64,000 nt of DNA from Halocaridina rubra (taxonomy: Eukaryota; Arthropoda; Malacostraca; Decapoda; Atyidae), in the NCBI GenBank assembly GCA_037179515.1, contig JAXCGZ010001915.1:109501-173500 (forward strand). The letters run 5' to 3'. The position numbers and the translations under genes were made by a program. Below, piece by piece: positions 32,280 through 43,849 of this stretch (its first letter is position 1; each line of letters starts with the position of its first letter). The notes below the pieces were generated by a model. It saw only the letters and a list, made by a program, of their open reading frames with translations. It was not told the DNA's origin and did not search any database.

Positions 32280-35117
32280 TTAGTGATACTTATCATACCT
32301 GTCCTTAAAACTATGGATTGAGGTAGCATTAACTACCTCCTCGCTTAGCGAATTCCAATTATCAACTACTCTTACACTGAAAAAGTATTTCCTTACATCC
32401 TGCAAACAAGTTTTCTTACGAAGCTTCAAACTATGACCTCTAGTTCTAGAGCCAGCCATATAGAAATATCGATCCCTATCCACTCTATCATAACCCTGAA
32501 GGAATTTAAAGACTGTAACCATATCCCCCCTTACTCTTCTAGCTTCGAGTGATGGTAAGTCTAATTCCCTCAGCCTCTCATCATAACTGAGATTGCGTAT
32601 TTCTGGCACCAGTTTCGTGGCATGTCTTTGAACTTTTTCAAGCTTAGCTATGTGCTTTTTCAAGTGCGGATTCCAAAAGGGGGCTGCATATTCGAGTTTT
32701 GGCCTCACATAGGTTACATAAATATTTCTGAACATTTCCTTGTCCATGTGCCTGAAGGCTACCCTTACATTTGATAAGAATGCATATGCTGCCCTTACTA
32801 TGCCATTTATATGTATTTCTGGAGACAAATCTGCCAGTATGTTTACTCCTAGATCTCTCTCATTTTCTGTCTCTTGAAGTTGTACTCCAGCCACCGAGTA
32901 GTCAAGCTTGGGCCTTCTTGCACTTGTACCCATTCTCATTACCTTACATTTTGAAGTATTGAATTTCATTAGCCACTTTTCTGACCACTCATGCAGATTA
33001 TTTAGATCCTCCTGAAGTTCTCTACCATTGTTCTCGTTTTTTACTTTCTTCACAATCTGTGCATCATCTGCAAACATATTCATGAATGAATTTACAGACT
33101 CTGGTAGGTCATTTACATATACAAGGAACAAAAGTGGCCCTAAAACTGAACCCTGTGGAACTCCACTACTAACTCTTCTCCATTCAGACACTGAGTGTCT
33201 TACTCTAACCCTCTGTTCCCTTCCTTCTAAGTAAGTTTTTATCCATTCCAAAACATTTCCACCTATTCTAGCCATTGATTGCAGCTTCCTAATAAGTCTC
33301 CCATGTGGAACAGTGTCAAACGCTTTCTGGAAGTCTAGGAATATGCAATCTGCCCAGCCCTCTCTTTCCTGTAAGATTTGGCTTACCTCATCATAAAATT
33401 CTAATAAGTTTGTTACTGTTGATCTACCTTCTCTGAAGCCATGTTGCCTCACTGACAAAAAGTTGAAGGATTCCAAGTGAAGAGAGATATGTTTCCTTAG
33501 TAGTTTCTCCATAACTTTGCAAACTATGCTGGTCAAGGAAACTGGTCTATAGTTCAGAGCCGTATCCCTCCTTCCCTTTTTGAAGATAGGTATCACATTT
33601 GCTTGTTTCCAGCATCTTGGAATCTCCCCCGACTCCAGTGACTCCTTAAATATGATACTTAGTGCCACTGATATTGTTCTTGCGCATTTTTAAAGCACAT
33701 GAGGGGATATGTCATCAGGACCTGTAGCTTAATGAACATCTAAATCCATCAGCGCTTTGCATACCTCTGTGGCTATAAGGTTGATGTTCTCTAATACCGG
33801 CCCTTGAGCTTCTATCACTGCAATCTGAGGGGGTGGGGTATTTTCTACTGTAAATACTGACTGAAACTCCTTGTTCAATTCTTTGCAGATCTCTTCATCC
33901 GTCTCAGTGATGCTTCCATCCGCTCTCTTTAGCGTTAAAACCTGTTCTTTTACCTTCAGTTTTCCTCTGATAAAGCTGTGGAAAAGCTTGGAATTTTCTG
34001 TAGCCTTCCTGGTGATGTCCCTATCATAGTCTCTCTCTGCCTCTCTCCTTTTACTTAGGTAGTCATTTCTTGCTCTTTTGTAGGTTTGCCAGGCATTTAT
34101 GTTTTTTCTCCTCCTATACCTTTTCCAGCATTTGTCTCTCCACTCCTTAGCTCTTTTACACCCATTATCGAACCATTTCTCTCTGGCATGAATTACACCT
34201 ACTTTGGTCACAGGTATGCAGCAATCTACTATCTTCCCATATTTCTCACAAAAGATGTCATACATTTCTTATACAGATTTGTTGTAAAATAAGGTTCTCC
34301 AGTCAATAACTGCAAAAAGCTCATTCATTTTGAGGCAATCTCCTTTCGGATAGTTCCTCCTCATGTCCTCAGTGCCTCTACTCTCAGGAAGAATATCTTC
34401 AATGATATACTCCATCAACAACACACAGTGGTCACTCTTTCCAATTGGTGGTTCATACTCAATTTTTTCAATATCCAACACATTATCTGTGAACACTAGA
34501 TCAAGTAGTGATGGCTCATCCCCACCCCTGGCCCTTGTTGGTTCCATTACATGTTGGTGTAGGAAATTCCCTTGTTCGCAATCTAGGAATCTTGCCCCGA
34601 ATGAGTCCTCACCACTGTGTGGGTCAAGATTTATCCAATCTATCTCTTTATGATTAAAGTCTCCCATAATCAAAATCCTACATTTTTTTTCCTGTGCCAT
34701 GTTAACAACTGAGTTTATGACTTCAGTAGTACCTATATGACTTTCCTCATAAACTTCAAGCCTATTTTGGTTCCTTGGTGGGTTGTATACAACAGTTATT
34801 ATAATGCTCTCTGACCCAGTATTTATGCGAGCAACAAGAAATTCCTTGAACTCGCTTTCTATAACCAAGTTTATTTCTTCAACTTGAATCCTTTCACTTA
34901 TGAGCAGTGCTATCCCTCCACCAGTCCTCTCAGATCTTTCAACCCTTAGTATTCTGAAGCCCTTAGGAAAAACTGTGACACTGTTTATGTCCTCACTCAA
35001 CTTAGTCTCTGTAATTGCTACTATATCTGCCTTACTGTTGTGAATCCTATCTTTTAATTCTACTGCCTTACCAGCTAATCCATCAGCATTTGTGTATAAC
35101 AATCTTAATGAGGCCCC
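32280..35117 (-). pseudogene. CR1-like C1 ORF2, endonuclease and reverse transcriptase
   Basis: The frame overlaps the ORF1 end (GDGASLRLLYTNADGL) and runs to 32280. The endonuclease shows LLYTNADGL, ITETKLSE, MGDFNHKEIDW and GKSDHCVLL. RT shows WKQANVIPIFKKG, NYRPVSLTS, HGFREGRST, FLDFQKAFDTVPH (motif A), SGVPQGSVLGPLLF (motif B), MFADDAQIV (motif C) and the thumb RDLGVNI, ending with the LEYAAPFWNP and RGHSLKL region. There is no frameshift along about 2.8 kb. Three TAA codons interrupt it at 34271-34269, 33731-33729 and 33692-33690. The first corresponds to CAA in copy C2, a C-to-T change. Confidence 0.88.
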
Positions 35118-36170
35118 ATCCCCTGATCTTCTGTCATTATCTTCTTTATCTCCCCTTTGTCTGGAAGAACTCTGTAATGAAAATTTTTCTTCTCTTCTTC
35201 ATTTCTTTCATCATTTAACCTTCTTGCCTCTTGCAACAAGTTTTTGATCTTTCCCATCTCTTCCTGTGTTCTGTATCGTCTAATGAACACTTCTTTGAAT
35301 TCTTGAAGGTCTTTTAGACTTTTTTTTCTCAACAATATTTCCCTATATGTTTCCCCTCTCTCAAAGGTTACTTTTGTTGGTCTCGGCTTTCCTTCCCTCG
35401 AATATTTACCTAGTTGGTGTATGTTTACAATATCCTCAGGACCACATACTACTCCAAGCTTTCTTATCAGGTCTACAACGCTAGCTTTATTTTCTTCAAG
35501 TCTCCCATGCCATGTTGGCTCCTGGGACTAGCTTATGCCTGAGATTACCACTGTCTTCTCCTTATCAAGTGCCTGTCTGATGAGTGGGTTTGCCCTTTCC
35601 ATCACAACGTCTTTCATTTTTTCGATTACTGTCTCTTTATAGTCAACTGTTTGTATGTTTTCCAGTGCCACCACCTTTACAACCTCTTTTACTGCCACAT
35701 TCCCCTTTAGTACATCAGCAAAGGAAGTTTTCATGGCATCATTTTCCATATTCAGCTCCTGGAACTCTTTTCTGAACTGTTCAATGGACATTCCAAGCAG
35801 CAATCTCGTCTCTCTCAGAAGAGAGCAGTGAACTAACATCTAATTCCTTTAGGTTGTCATTCACCTGTTTGTTATTATCTTCTTGTTTAGAAATTCTAGA
35901 TTCTAGTTGACTCTTTTCCCCTTCCAGCTTCTTTATTCTTTTTTCTAGTTCCTTTCTCTCCTGCCATTGTGCTTTATTTGCTTCCTCCAAAGATCTTATT
36001 TGCTCTCTGAGTGTTTCATTCTCTTTCATTTCTCCATCCATATTCCGAATTTTATCATCAAGGCTTATAACCATTTCCTCTAAATTCTTGATTTTCTGTT
36101 TAAGTCTCCTAATGGCTACCCCTCCTACCGACCCATGGATGGGAGAGGTTTGGGACAGAGAAGGCGTCAT
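35105..36170 (-). pseudogene. CR1-like C1 ORF1, coiled-coil RNA-binding protein
   Basis: It starts at 36170 with MTPSLSQTSPIHGSVGG. A heptad-rich coiled coil covers about residues 18-110, then a FRKEFQELNMEND segment, then an RNA-recognition-like domain. That domain opens KTVVISGI and continues GKYSREGKPRPTKVTFE and FIRRYRTQEEM, a pattern shared with L1 and CR1 ORF1 proteins. Compared with the intact C3 copy there is a 14-bp deletion near 35785 after WNV, which shifts frame, and a TAG at 35530-35528 where C3 has GAG. It likely forms multimers that coat element RNA. Confidence 0.82.
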
Positions 36171-36230
36171 TTTTATGTTCTCCCTCTCACAGAATATAGA
36201 AAGAAGACGAGAAAGAGGAAAAAAAAAGAG

Positions 36231-36849
36231 AAAAACTTTTAATTAAGCTTCACACCGAATTTTTATATCTCCATATAAGTGCTATTTAGTGACTCAGTTT
36301 ATCTCTTTTCTGGTAACACACATCTTAACTTAAAAACTTGACCATGATAATTTAAGGATAAAAAGAAAAAGAAAAAAAATGCAACAAAACAAAAGTCAAA
36401 CCTGAAGGAAAAATTCAAACCTGTGTCTGAGGTGGCACCCACCTGTTTCTGCTATATATTCTTCCTAACTGATAAACTTACTTGCTAACCAAGATATGTT
36501 ATCACAGGATTAGACTTTACATTTAACTCAATATATATATATACAAAATAAAAACAAAATAGTAAAAGAGAAAGCTAAAAGAAAAGCAAAAAAAAAAAAT
36601 GAAGAAAATAAGACAGCTGTACTACTTGGCAACTTAACTCAGTACTGTTGACAGGTGGATATTTTTTTTTTTTTTTACTTATTCAATTATTTCGTGTATC
36701 AAACTAACTAACAAGTTAATATAAATGGGAAGGATACTGATTTTAACAATATATGGAACCACAGGATCAGGTAAACGGCTTATGCGCAAGCAAGAGTGAT
36801 AGAGTGACAATTAGCTGATTTCTGCTTGCATGGAATGACAGGGTAGTGG
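36231..36849. other. AT-rich spacer with low-complexity runs
   Basis: It contains poly(A)/poly(T) runs at 36587-36599 and 36663-36678 and a short AT dinucleotide run near 36531. I see no gene. It lies between C1 and the C-terminal tail of element E and may hold E's 3' LTR, which I could not delimit. Confidence 0.35.
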
Positions 36850-38105
36850 CGTGGGGGTGTCGCCTGAATCTGTCGCAAGTGTTTGCTACTTCTTAAGGAT
36901 TACCTGCCACTTCCATCTAGCCTAACAGTATATTGGCAATTTGGGCCTGCAACCATAATGACCTCTATTCTGTTCTAAAGCTTCAAGAAGGGATCCTGTA
37001 TCCTGACATAGGAGCCCGTGGACAGAGACTCTAGATGGCATGCGACTTGTCACAGAGGAAAATGTAGGCGTGTCCCCAGCAAATGCCATTTGAAGTTCTC
37101 ACTGACGGAGGGTGCAGTGCCAGTACCTACGGACTTTATGGTTTTGTCTCACCGCCACTTCACAGTCTCTTAGCTGTTATCATGATACCTTCTGTGAGGG
37201 GAAACTTGCATATGTCTTGAAGGGGTGTACTTTGGTACTGGAGTAGAGCCTGGGATGCCTTGCCTGTGTCCAAGCTGCCATTACCACCTGTGTTTAAGCA
37301 AAGAATCCTCTTAGCCAGCTAAACTTTGACCTTGACTCTGTCAGTGGACTGGGGGTAGTGTGTGGAGAATAAACAGCCAGAAACTCCCCATCTTCTGAGG
37401 TAGGCTAGTATTTCCTACCACCCCAGGTTAGCTCTGAAATCCATTGACATCTACTCCTGTGCCCCCCACCGGGTAAAGAATCCTTGTAGCTTGCCAATGA
37501 TTTTACTGGAGGAGGTACTACTAGAGTAAGTGTACACTATCCAGCCAACTGTTAAGTCTATCTGCATACACCAGGTACATGTGTCCTCCAAGCTGGAAGA
37601 GATATACCACCATCTGCCAGAAAAGGTATTTGAGGGGTGGGGCCGTAATTAGAGCCTCTAGTGGAGAGGAAGATGTGTGGATGTCACAGGAGATGCAGAT
37701 TGACCTGTGGTGCTGCAGATTCCCCTCATGACAAGCCAAAATGCTGCCTGTCTAGCTCGCCTAAGCATTGAGTCTAGTCCATGGTGACCTGCTTGTAAGT
37801 TAGCTGTAATCTTGTGATGGAGGAAGTTCAGGATGACCAGGCATACACAGCCTTGCGTATAGGTGTATGTGAGCAAGTACTGTGCCACAGCTATTCTGTC
37901 TCTCACATGGGGAGAGACACCTTTTGCTAAGGGGGGAAACAGTCATTTGCTAATGCTCGAGCTACAAATAGTTGACAGATAATGTTCTCCACAGCTGAGC
38001 TCAAGAGTGTATCCTTATCCATGGCGACACTATCTTCCTGACCTAGCATCGCCACAGTAGCCACAAAGTCAAATTCAAGCATTCTATTGCCATTATTACA
38101 GTGGT
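36850..38105 (-). pseudogene. Integrase and C-terminal tail of element E
   Basis: The linker EFDFVATVAMLGQEDSVAMD leads into LQAGHHGLDSMLRRARQAAFW near 37800-37730, the zinc domain with H-H present. The core reads PLEALITAPPLKYLFWQMVVYLFQLGGHMYLVYADRLNSWLDSVHL at 37670-37530; YADR holds the first catalytic Asp. The DNG motif region near 37400 is not clearly readable. The tail GSYVRIQDPFLKLWNRI and YTVRLDGSGR near 37000-36870 is characteristic of the K02A2.6-like lineage. It needs many frame changes. Confidence 0.72.
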
Positions 38106-38301
38106 TCTTCTGCTACAAAACTAAGAATACTTTTACTTATAGACAAGTACCTGAACAAATAAGTAAGAGGGTGATACACACACTTACAGAGAACGGATAT
38201 AAAGCTTTCCTAGAAAATTAAATTTATCTTGAATTAACAGATATATATACAATTACCAATAAACAATGAATATGCAGATAATTGAGTAAAGTGTATAGAT
38301 A

Positions 38302-38391
<90 letters not shown>

Positions 38392-38698
38392 GTAAAAGAG
38401 TATAATGAAAATAATAATGAATAATAATAGAAATAATAAATCTAATTAAAATAACTATAATAATAATGATAATGGAAATGATAATATAAATAATAAATTA
38501 GTAATAATGACACTCGATATCGGAGTCTAAAAATCAAAGACCGTAATATCAAGTGACATACAGGATAGTTATGAATAAAAGTGACACTTAATATCTTCAT
38601 TATCACCATTTTTTGTGTACTTATAAAGAGATATTAATTAGTGTAAACTTAAAGACCAAAGATGGTGATATCAGTTTACATGTTGAATAGTTAGTTCT
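38106..38698. other. AT-rich spacer with (TAA)n microsatellite
   Basis: A nearly pure trinucleotide run of about 28 units spans 38306-38390, with degenerate AATAAT sequence on to 38470. Beyond it two similar segments of about 40 bp (AAAGACC... ending GGATAGTTA or GAATAGTTA) lie about 126 bp apart. There is no coding pattern. Confidence 0.7.
38306..38390. repeat. (TAA)n microsatellite
   Basis: An uninterrupted run of about 28 TAA trinucleotides. Confidence 0.95.
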
Positions 38699-38959
38699 AT
38701 CCATCTACCTTGGCTGATTCCCCCTTTGATTGGAGGGTAGCCGAATAAAAAAAAAAAAAACATTAAGGGGATTACTTTGCTCTATGGGCAATGACGAGGG
38801 AGCTAGCGACCGTTCAGATGGCACTGCTGGAGTGCCACAACCCATCCTCCCAGCACTTCCACAACCTGTGTTGCTTCATAACTGCCAACCCCCCTACTAC
38901 CCCTACCTCTACCACAGGGCTACCTCTGTAAGATGCAGCCCGTGGTAACAGCAGATGCC

Positions 38960-41909
38960 CATCAGAGCTGCGTCACAAGCTCTCGCCACTCATTCCTGTT
39001 CCTAGCACGCTCCCTTGCTTCCCTCACATCCATCCTCCTATCATTCAGGGCTCTCCTTACTCCATCCAACCACCAAAATCTAGGCCTCCCTCTAGCAATC
39101 TCCCATCAACTCTCGCATTCATCACATTTTCAGCAGGATTTCATCATCCATCCTTTCCACATGGCCAAACCATCTCAGAACATTCATATCTACTCTGACT
39201 GCAAATTCTCTCCTCACATCCGTTCTTGTTCTCACCACTTCATTCCTAACCCTATCCCCACCGAGATACACCAATCATAATCCTCAGGCATTTCATCTCA
39301 AACACATTTAGTTTCCGTCTCTCACTTTCATACCCCATAACTGTGATTCATACATCACGGTTGGTGCAACCACTTTCTCATACAGAACTTTCTTAACATT
39401 CTTTTTCAACCCTCTATTCTTCATCACTCCTTTCAACGCGCTCAACACTTTACATCCTTCATTCAATTTGTGACACACATCTGCTTCCACTCCACCATTT
39501 GCACCTACAACCAAGCCTAAATACCTAAACTGATCAATTTCCTCAAATGTCTCTCCATTCAGCATAACATTCAATCCAGCACCATCCTCCTTCCTTCTAC
39601 ACCTTATAACCTTACTCTTTCCCACATTCACTCGCAACTTCCTTCTGTCACACACCATTCCAAATTCTATCATTAACTGACACAGCTTCTCCTCTGAATC
39701 TGCCACCACCACAGTATCATCTGCAAACAGCAACTGATTCAGCTCCCACTCGTTATTATCCCCATCTAGCACTCTCAAACCTCGACCACCCACTCGCTCA
39801 TTCACCTCTCTTACGACTCCATCAATATACAAATTGAACAGCCATGGTGACATCACACATCCCTGTCTCAGTCCCACACTCACTGGAAACCACTCACTCA
39901 CTTCATTCCCTACCCTAACACAATCTCTACTGCCCTCATACAAACTCTTCACTGTATACAACAGTTTACCATTAAGTCCATATAACCTCAATACATTCCA
40001 CATTGCCACTCTATTAACTCTATCATATGCTTTCTCCAGATCCAAAAATGCAAAATACACATCCTTACCCTTTGCTAAATATTTCTCACATAACTGTCTA
40101 ATTATAAAAATATGATTTATACAATCTCTACCTCTCCTAAAACCACTCTGCACTTCCACGATCAAATTTTCTGTCTTATCCCTAATCCTATCAATCAGTA
40201 TCCTACCATAGACTTTTCCTACCACATTCAACAAACTTATACCCCTAAAATTACTGCATTCATACACATCTCCCTTACCTTTGCATAGGGGTACTATACA
40301 AGCAATCACCCATTCCACTGGCACCATTGACAACATAAAACATATATTAATCACTCCCACTAACCATTCCAATGCAGTTACACTCCCTTCTGTCAGCATC
40401 TTTGCTCTCACACCATCCATTCCAGGTGCTTTACCTGCTTTCGCTTCATTCACCTCCTCTCTTGTAATCTCTCTCTCATTTTCATCTCCCATAACTGGCA
40501 CTTGAACACCCCCCACTGCCACTATAGCTGCCTCTCTATCTTCCTCAACATTAAGCAAGCACTCAGAATATTCTGCTTATCTTTTCCTTGCAACGTTCCC
40601 TCTAAACATCTGTCCATTCACATCTTTCACTGTCTCTTCCATCCTTGATCCACCCTCCCTTACTCTCTTCACTTCTTTCCAAAACTTCTTTTTATTCTCT
40701 TCATATGACCTACTAAAATCCTGTCCCCACCTAACATTTGCCAACCTCTTCTCTTCCTTTACCCTCTGCTTGGTTTCCACATTTTTCTCCCTATATTTTT
40801 CATACTTCTCCCTACTTTTGCACTGCAGCCTTTCCTTGAAAGCCCTCTTTTTCTCTTCCACCTTAAGTTTCACCTCTTCATTCCACCACTCGCTGCCCCT
40901 CCTCATGCCACTTCCAAGAAACCTCTTTCCACACACATCACTTGCATGTCCCACTAAACATTCTTTCATCAACCCCCATTCCTCCTCTAACTCCCCAACT
41001 TCTCTTTCTTTCACCCTGTCATATGCCACTTTCAATCTGTCCTGATATTCCTGTCTCTTCTCTGGCTTTTTCAACTCTTCCACCTTCACCATTTCCCTTC
41101 TACATCCCCCCCCCTCTATTTCTCCACTCTTTTGCTACTACCACTTTTGCTTCAACCGAAAGATGATCAGACATCCCAGCAGCCACACCCCTAAATGCAT
41201 GCACATCTTTCACTCTACCAATCATGCTCTTTGCTACCAACACATAATCAATCAATGCTCTTTATTTCACTCTTCCATTTGCCACTCTCATCCATGTATA
41301 CTTATTTATTAATTTCTTCTTGAAAAAACCATTACCTATCACCAACTCTTGCTTCACACACATGTCTACCAGTCTCTCACCACTCTCATTCCAACCTTGT
41401 ACCCCATACTTTCCTACAACACCCTCTACCTGCCCATCACCCGCTCTGGTATTCAAGTCACCCAACACAACTACATAGTCCCTTCTATACAGACCATCCA
41501 CACACCTAGTTAACTCATTCCAGAATTCATCCCACTCTTCCTAACTTCTCTCACATCCTGGCCCATACGCACTAACAAAAGCCCAACATTTCCTACCTAT
41601 CCTAGCCCTCACTCACATCAGCCTAGATGACACTTCTTTCCATTCCACTACCTTATTTACCATCCATTCACTCAACAATAATACCACACCTTCTCTTGCT
41701 CTCCCCCTTTCAACCTCAGACACCCTACCTGTCACATCACCTAATGCCACTTCTCCTTTTCCTTTCATATTCGTCCTACCAAACATATATCCAATCTCAC
41801 ATCTTTTGCTCTCTATCGTACTACAACCACGCACATTTAGACACCCCAAAACTAGAGCTTGGGGAGAAATTATTCTCCCCTCTACTCCCCTTCTTCTTTG
41901 ACGTCTCAC
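38960..41909 (-). pseudogene. RTE-like D1 endonuclease and reverse transcriptase
   Basis: The endonuclease reads LNVRGCSTIESKRCEIG, VVVLGDLNTRAGDG and, near 41170, MSDHLSVEAK. A linker GSEWWNEEVKLKVEEKKRAFKE and KFWKEVKRVREG follows at 41092-40577. RT shows GKAPGMDGVRAKML, NFRGISLLNVVGKVYGRIL, SGFRRGRDCI, FLDLEKAYDRV (motif A), GLRQGCVMSPWLFN (motif B), LLFADDTVVVADS (motif C) and FRYLG. The C-terminus is damaged below 39308, but its sequence is intact in D2. There is a frameshift near a C-run at 41106-41114 and four or five nonsense codons, for example at the ARKR-stop junction near 40577. Confidence 0.85.
41861..41880. other. Conserved 5' hairpin of D1
   Basis: GGGGAGAA-ATTA-TTCTCCCC is an 8-bp perfect stem with a 4-base loop, at the start of the D1 coding part. 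The same stem with loop GTTA is found in R at 52817-52836. Confidence 0.8.
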
Positions 41910-42059
41910 AGGAGGTTAATACAAAGGGGGAGACTCCCAGTCCCCTCGCCCCATCCACTTTTAGTCACCTCTTACGACACACAGGGAATACATTGGGGCT
42001 ATTCTTTGATGTTGTGCCTGCCACCACAGGGCACAGAATAGTTAGTGTTAAGAGAAATT

Positions 42060-42830
42060 GCATTAAATCATCTTCTTGATCGCTAACCTTTGAATTCTGG
42101 AGAAGAAGTCTGAGGCAGAATTCATTTTGCCTGGCAGGTTCTTAATGGTGGGTATATAAAAGTCTTCTTCTTGAGATGGAATAACCTAGGGTTGAGAACG
42201 TCTGTGAGGGCCTACTTCCCTAGAGGCTTCATAAAGGTTTGAGGGTTAGAAACATCATGAGCATTGGACAACCCAAAAAGAATAGTCTCACTATACGGAG
42301 GCACCAGTTGACTGCCAGAGCCTCCCCCTATTCTGCATTGTACCCGGCCTCTGCATGGGCTTGGTGATGACTGCTACACAGAGTCATTCACCACACTTCT
42401 TTGCAGCAGAAAGGTGCATCCACGGAGGTACACCTGCAACATAGCTATAGAATGATGAAACCGAAGCCTTCTCTGCTCCAATCGGTGATTGCAAGTCTTG
42501 TTGTGGTAGACAAGTCCGTCCTCTGCCAGCTGGCAGATGATGTCCTGCACCTTGCATAGATTCAGCTGGAGCTGGTCATCTTAGTACACCTGCTTGCACT
42601 TCAGCTTCTTCAGGAACCTAATGGGTTCCATGATGGGTATCATTGACAGTAAGGGGCTAGCTGGCTCACAAAGCCATGCCACGACCTATTGTCCATGATG
42701 GTTGGGTAGTCGGGCATGGGGAACTCTCTTATGGCATAAAGGTGCTCACTGGTGTGCTCATAGGATTCCCATCCTAGGTGGAAGCCCACAAGCTCCACCT
42801 CTCTTCTGCAGAACCTGAATTTTTTTGGTT
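42060..42830 (-). pseudogene. RT end and RNase H of element E
   Basis: Around 42800-42650 it reads VELVGFHLGWESYEHTSEHLYAIREFPMPDYPTIMDNRSWHGFVSQLAPY, the RT-RNase H connection of K02A2.6-like elements. Downstream, fragments of RNase H lead to IKNLPGKMNSASDFFSRIQ near 42140-42090, the usual end of the domain. The active-site acids are not all readable. Confidence 0.68.
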
Positions 42831-42918
42831 TGAGGAAATTCCATTCTTTGCATAAGTGACCAGGAAATCATTGGTGTGCCAAAATACCTGTTATATGCTG
42901 TTGTTGTGTAGTAAAGTG

Positions 42919-42944
42919 TAACTTGACCAATATTGGTCAAGTTA
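42919..42944. repeat. Perfect 26-bp palindrome at LINE X start
   Basis: The arms TAACTTGACCAAT and ATTGGTCAAGTTA are perfect complements with no loop. The right arm is coding sequence of LINE X, and the left arm sits outside it, at the 5' junction. Confidence 0.9.
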
Positions 42945-43580
42945 ATATGAATGGGTATGAAGTTAAAAGAGTTGCTTGTAAGAAATTTTTGGGAGTAATT
43001 ATTGATAAAAATTTAAGTTGGAAATATCATATTCAATCTGTCCGCTCAAAACTGTCCAAGACGTGTGGAATTTTGTATAAGATTCGCCATAACCTGACAA
43101 ATGAGGCAAAGCATATACTATTCCCTGTGTTATCCTCATATTATATACTGTTTGTCCATCTGGGGTTGTACTTGGCCGTCAATTGTAAGGGATGTATTTG
43201 TAACTCAGAAAAGACTGATCAGAACTATTGCATATAGTGGAAAATATGACTCAACTTCCTCTTTATTCAAGGAGCTAAACTTGCTTAAATTTAATTACTT
43301 GATACAATATTTCTGTCTTATTATTATACATAGTGATGTTAATGATAACAGAAAATTATTTAGATTTATTCAACACAACAATGGAACCAGAGGTAACAAT
43401 ATAAATTTGATATGTCCACAGCCGAGAACAACCTTGTACAAATTTTCTATTCAATGTTTTGGCCCAAAATGCCGGAATGCATTACCAGAAGATTTAAAAA
43501 CAATAACTGGCACAACTTTATTTAAAAAGAAACTCAAACAGCATTTATTTACTAGGCAAAATCAAGCAGCTGTTGATTAA
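42929..43580 (+). pseudogene. LINE X RT thumb and C-terminus
   Basis: It reads TNIGQVNMNGYEVKRVACKKFLGVIIDKNLSWKYHIQSV and ISKTCGILYKIRH-like sequence, then, in a second frame from 43101, YCLSIWGCTWPSIVRDVFVTQKRLIRTI and FGPKCRNALPEDLK, ending at the stop at 43580. FLGVIIDxxLSW and WG...QKRxIR are thumb motifs of non-LTR RTs. There is one frameshift near 43130. The polymerase domain itself is missing. Confidence 0.8.
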
Positions 43581-43845
43581 TAATTAATACAGTATTGTGT
43601 ATCAATAAGTCCAGGTTAAGGTCAGGCTACTGTTTTGTTTTATTACAAGATAAGTATGAGATTGCTATATTGGAGCTTTTGTTAACTATTGCCGTCATAC
43701 TTCAAATTATGCGAAATGTATATTAAGCTGTCTGCCAAGGAGCTCTTGCTCAGAAGGCTAGTGCCTTTGAATATAATGTATATATTTATTCATGTATGTA
43801 TTCTAAATATTTGGCAATAAAATCTATGACTATGACTATGACTAT
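42929..43845 (+). mobile_element. LINE X, 5'-truncated 3' end
   Basis: This is the RT C-terminus of a non-LTR element, with a 3' UTR, an AATAAA at 43816-43821 and a tail of CTATGA units at 43824-43844. It is inserted in the RT gene of element E. The left junction is a palindrome. The clade is not resolved; it resembles Jockey/CR1-type thumb regions but is distinct from A, C, D and N1. Confidence 0.78.
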
Positions 43846-43849
43846 GCCC

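Larger units (their letters stand above)
32188..36230 (-). mobile_element. CR1-like LINE C1, near full length
   Basis: A 4.04-kb minus-strand element. Its 5' end near 36230 is set by comparison with C3, where similarity also begins at the TTTTTCTC pyrimidine tract (63198). Its 3' tail has units AATTAGGTGATCAC and AATTAGGTAATCAC, the short-repeat type of tail seen in CR1-like elements. It holds a coiled-coil ORF1 and an endonuclease-RT ORF2. ORF2 keeps one frame with three nonsense codons; ORF1 has a 14-bp deletion and a nonsense codon. It lies right after element H, with 50 bp between. Confidence 0.88.
38699..42047 (-). mobile_element. RTE-like LINE D1
   Basis: A 3.35-kb minus-strand element inserted in Gypsy E. 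The 5' end near 42047 begins with a TGCCCTGTGG block that is shared with R (52811-52992 in plus coordinates). The 3' end carries an A-run, a hairpin at 38712-38742 and a short ATCC/ATCT tail. It encodes one endonuclease-RT protein with no separate ORF1 visible, as in RTE-type LINEs. Copy D2 is at 62424-63197. Confidence 0.82.

Noticed and set aside
38306..38390. CRISPR-like or structured array
   Set aside because: It is a plain trinucleotide microsatellite without spacers.
39834..40505. Plus-strand Ser/Thr/Leu-rich frames
   Set aside because: They are shadows of the D1 reverse transcriptase on the minus strand.
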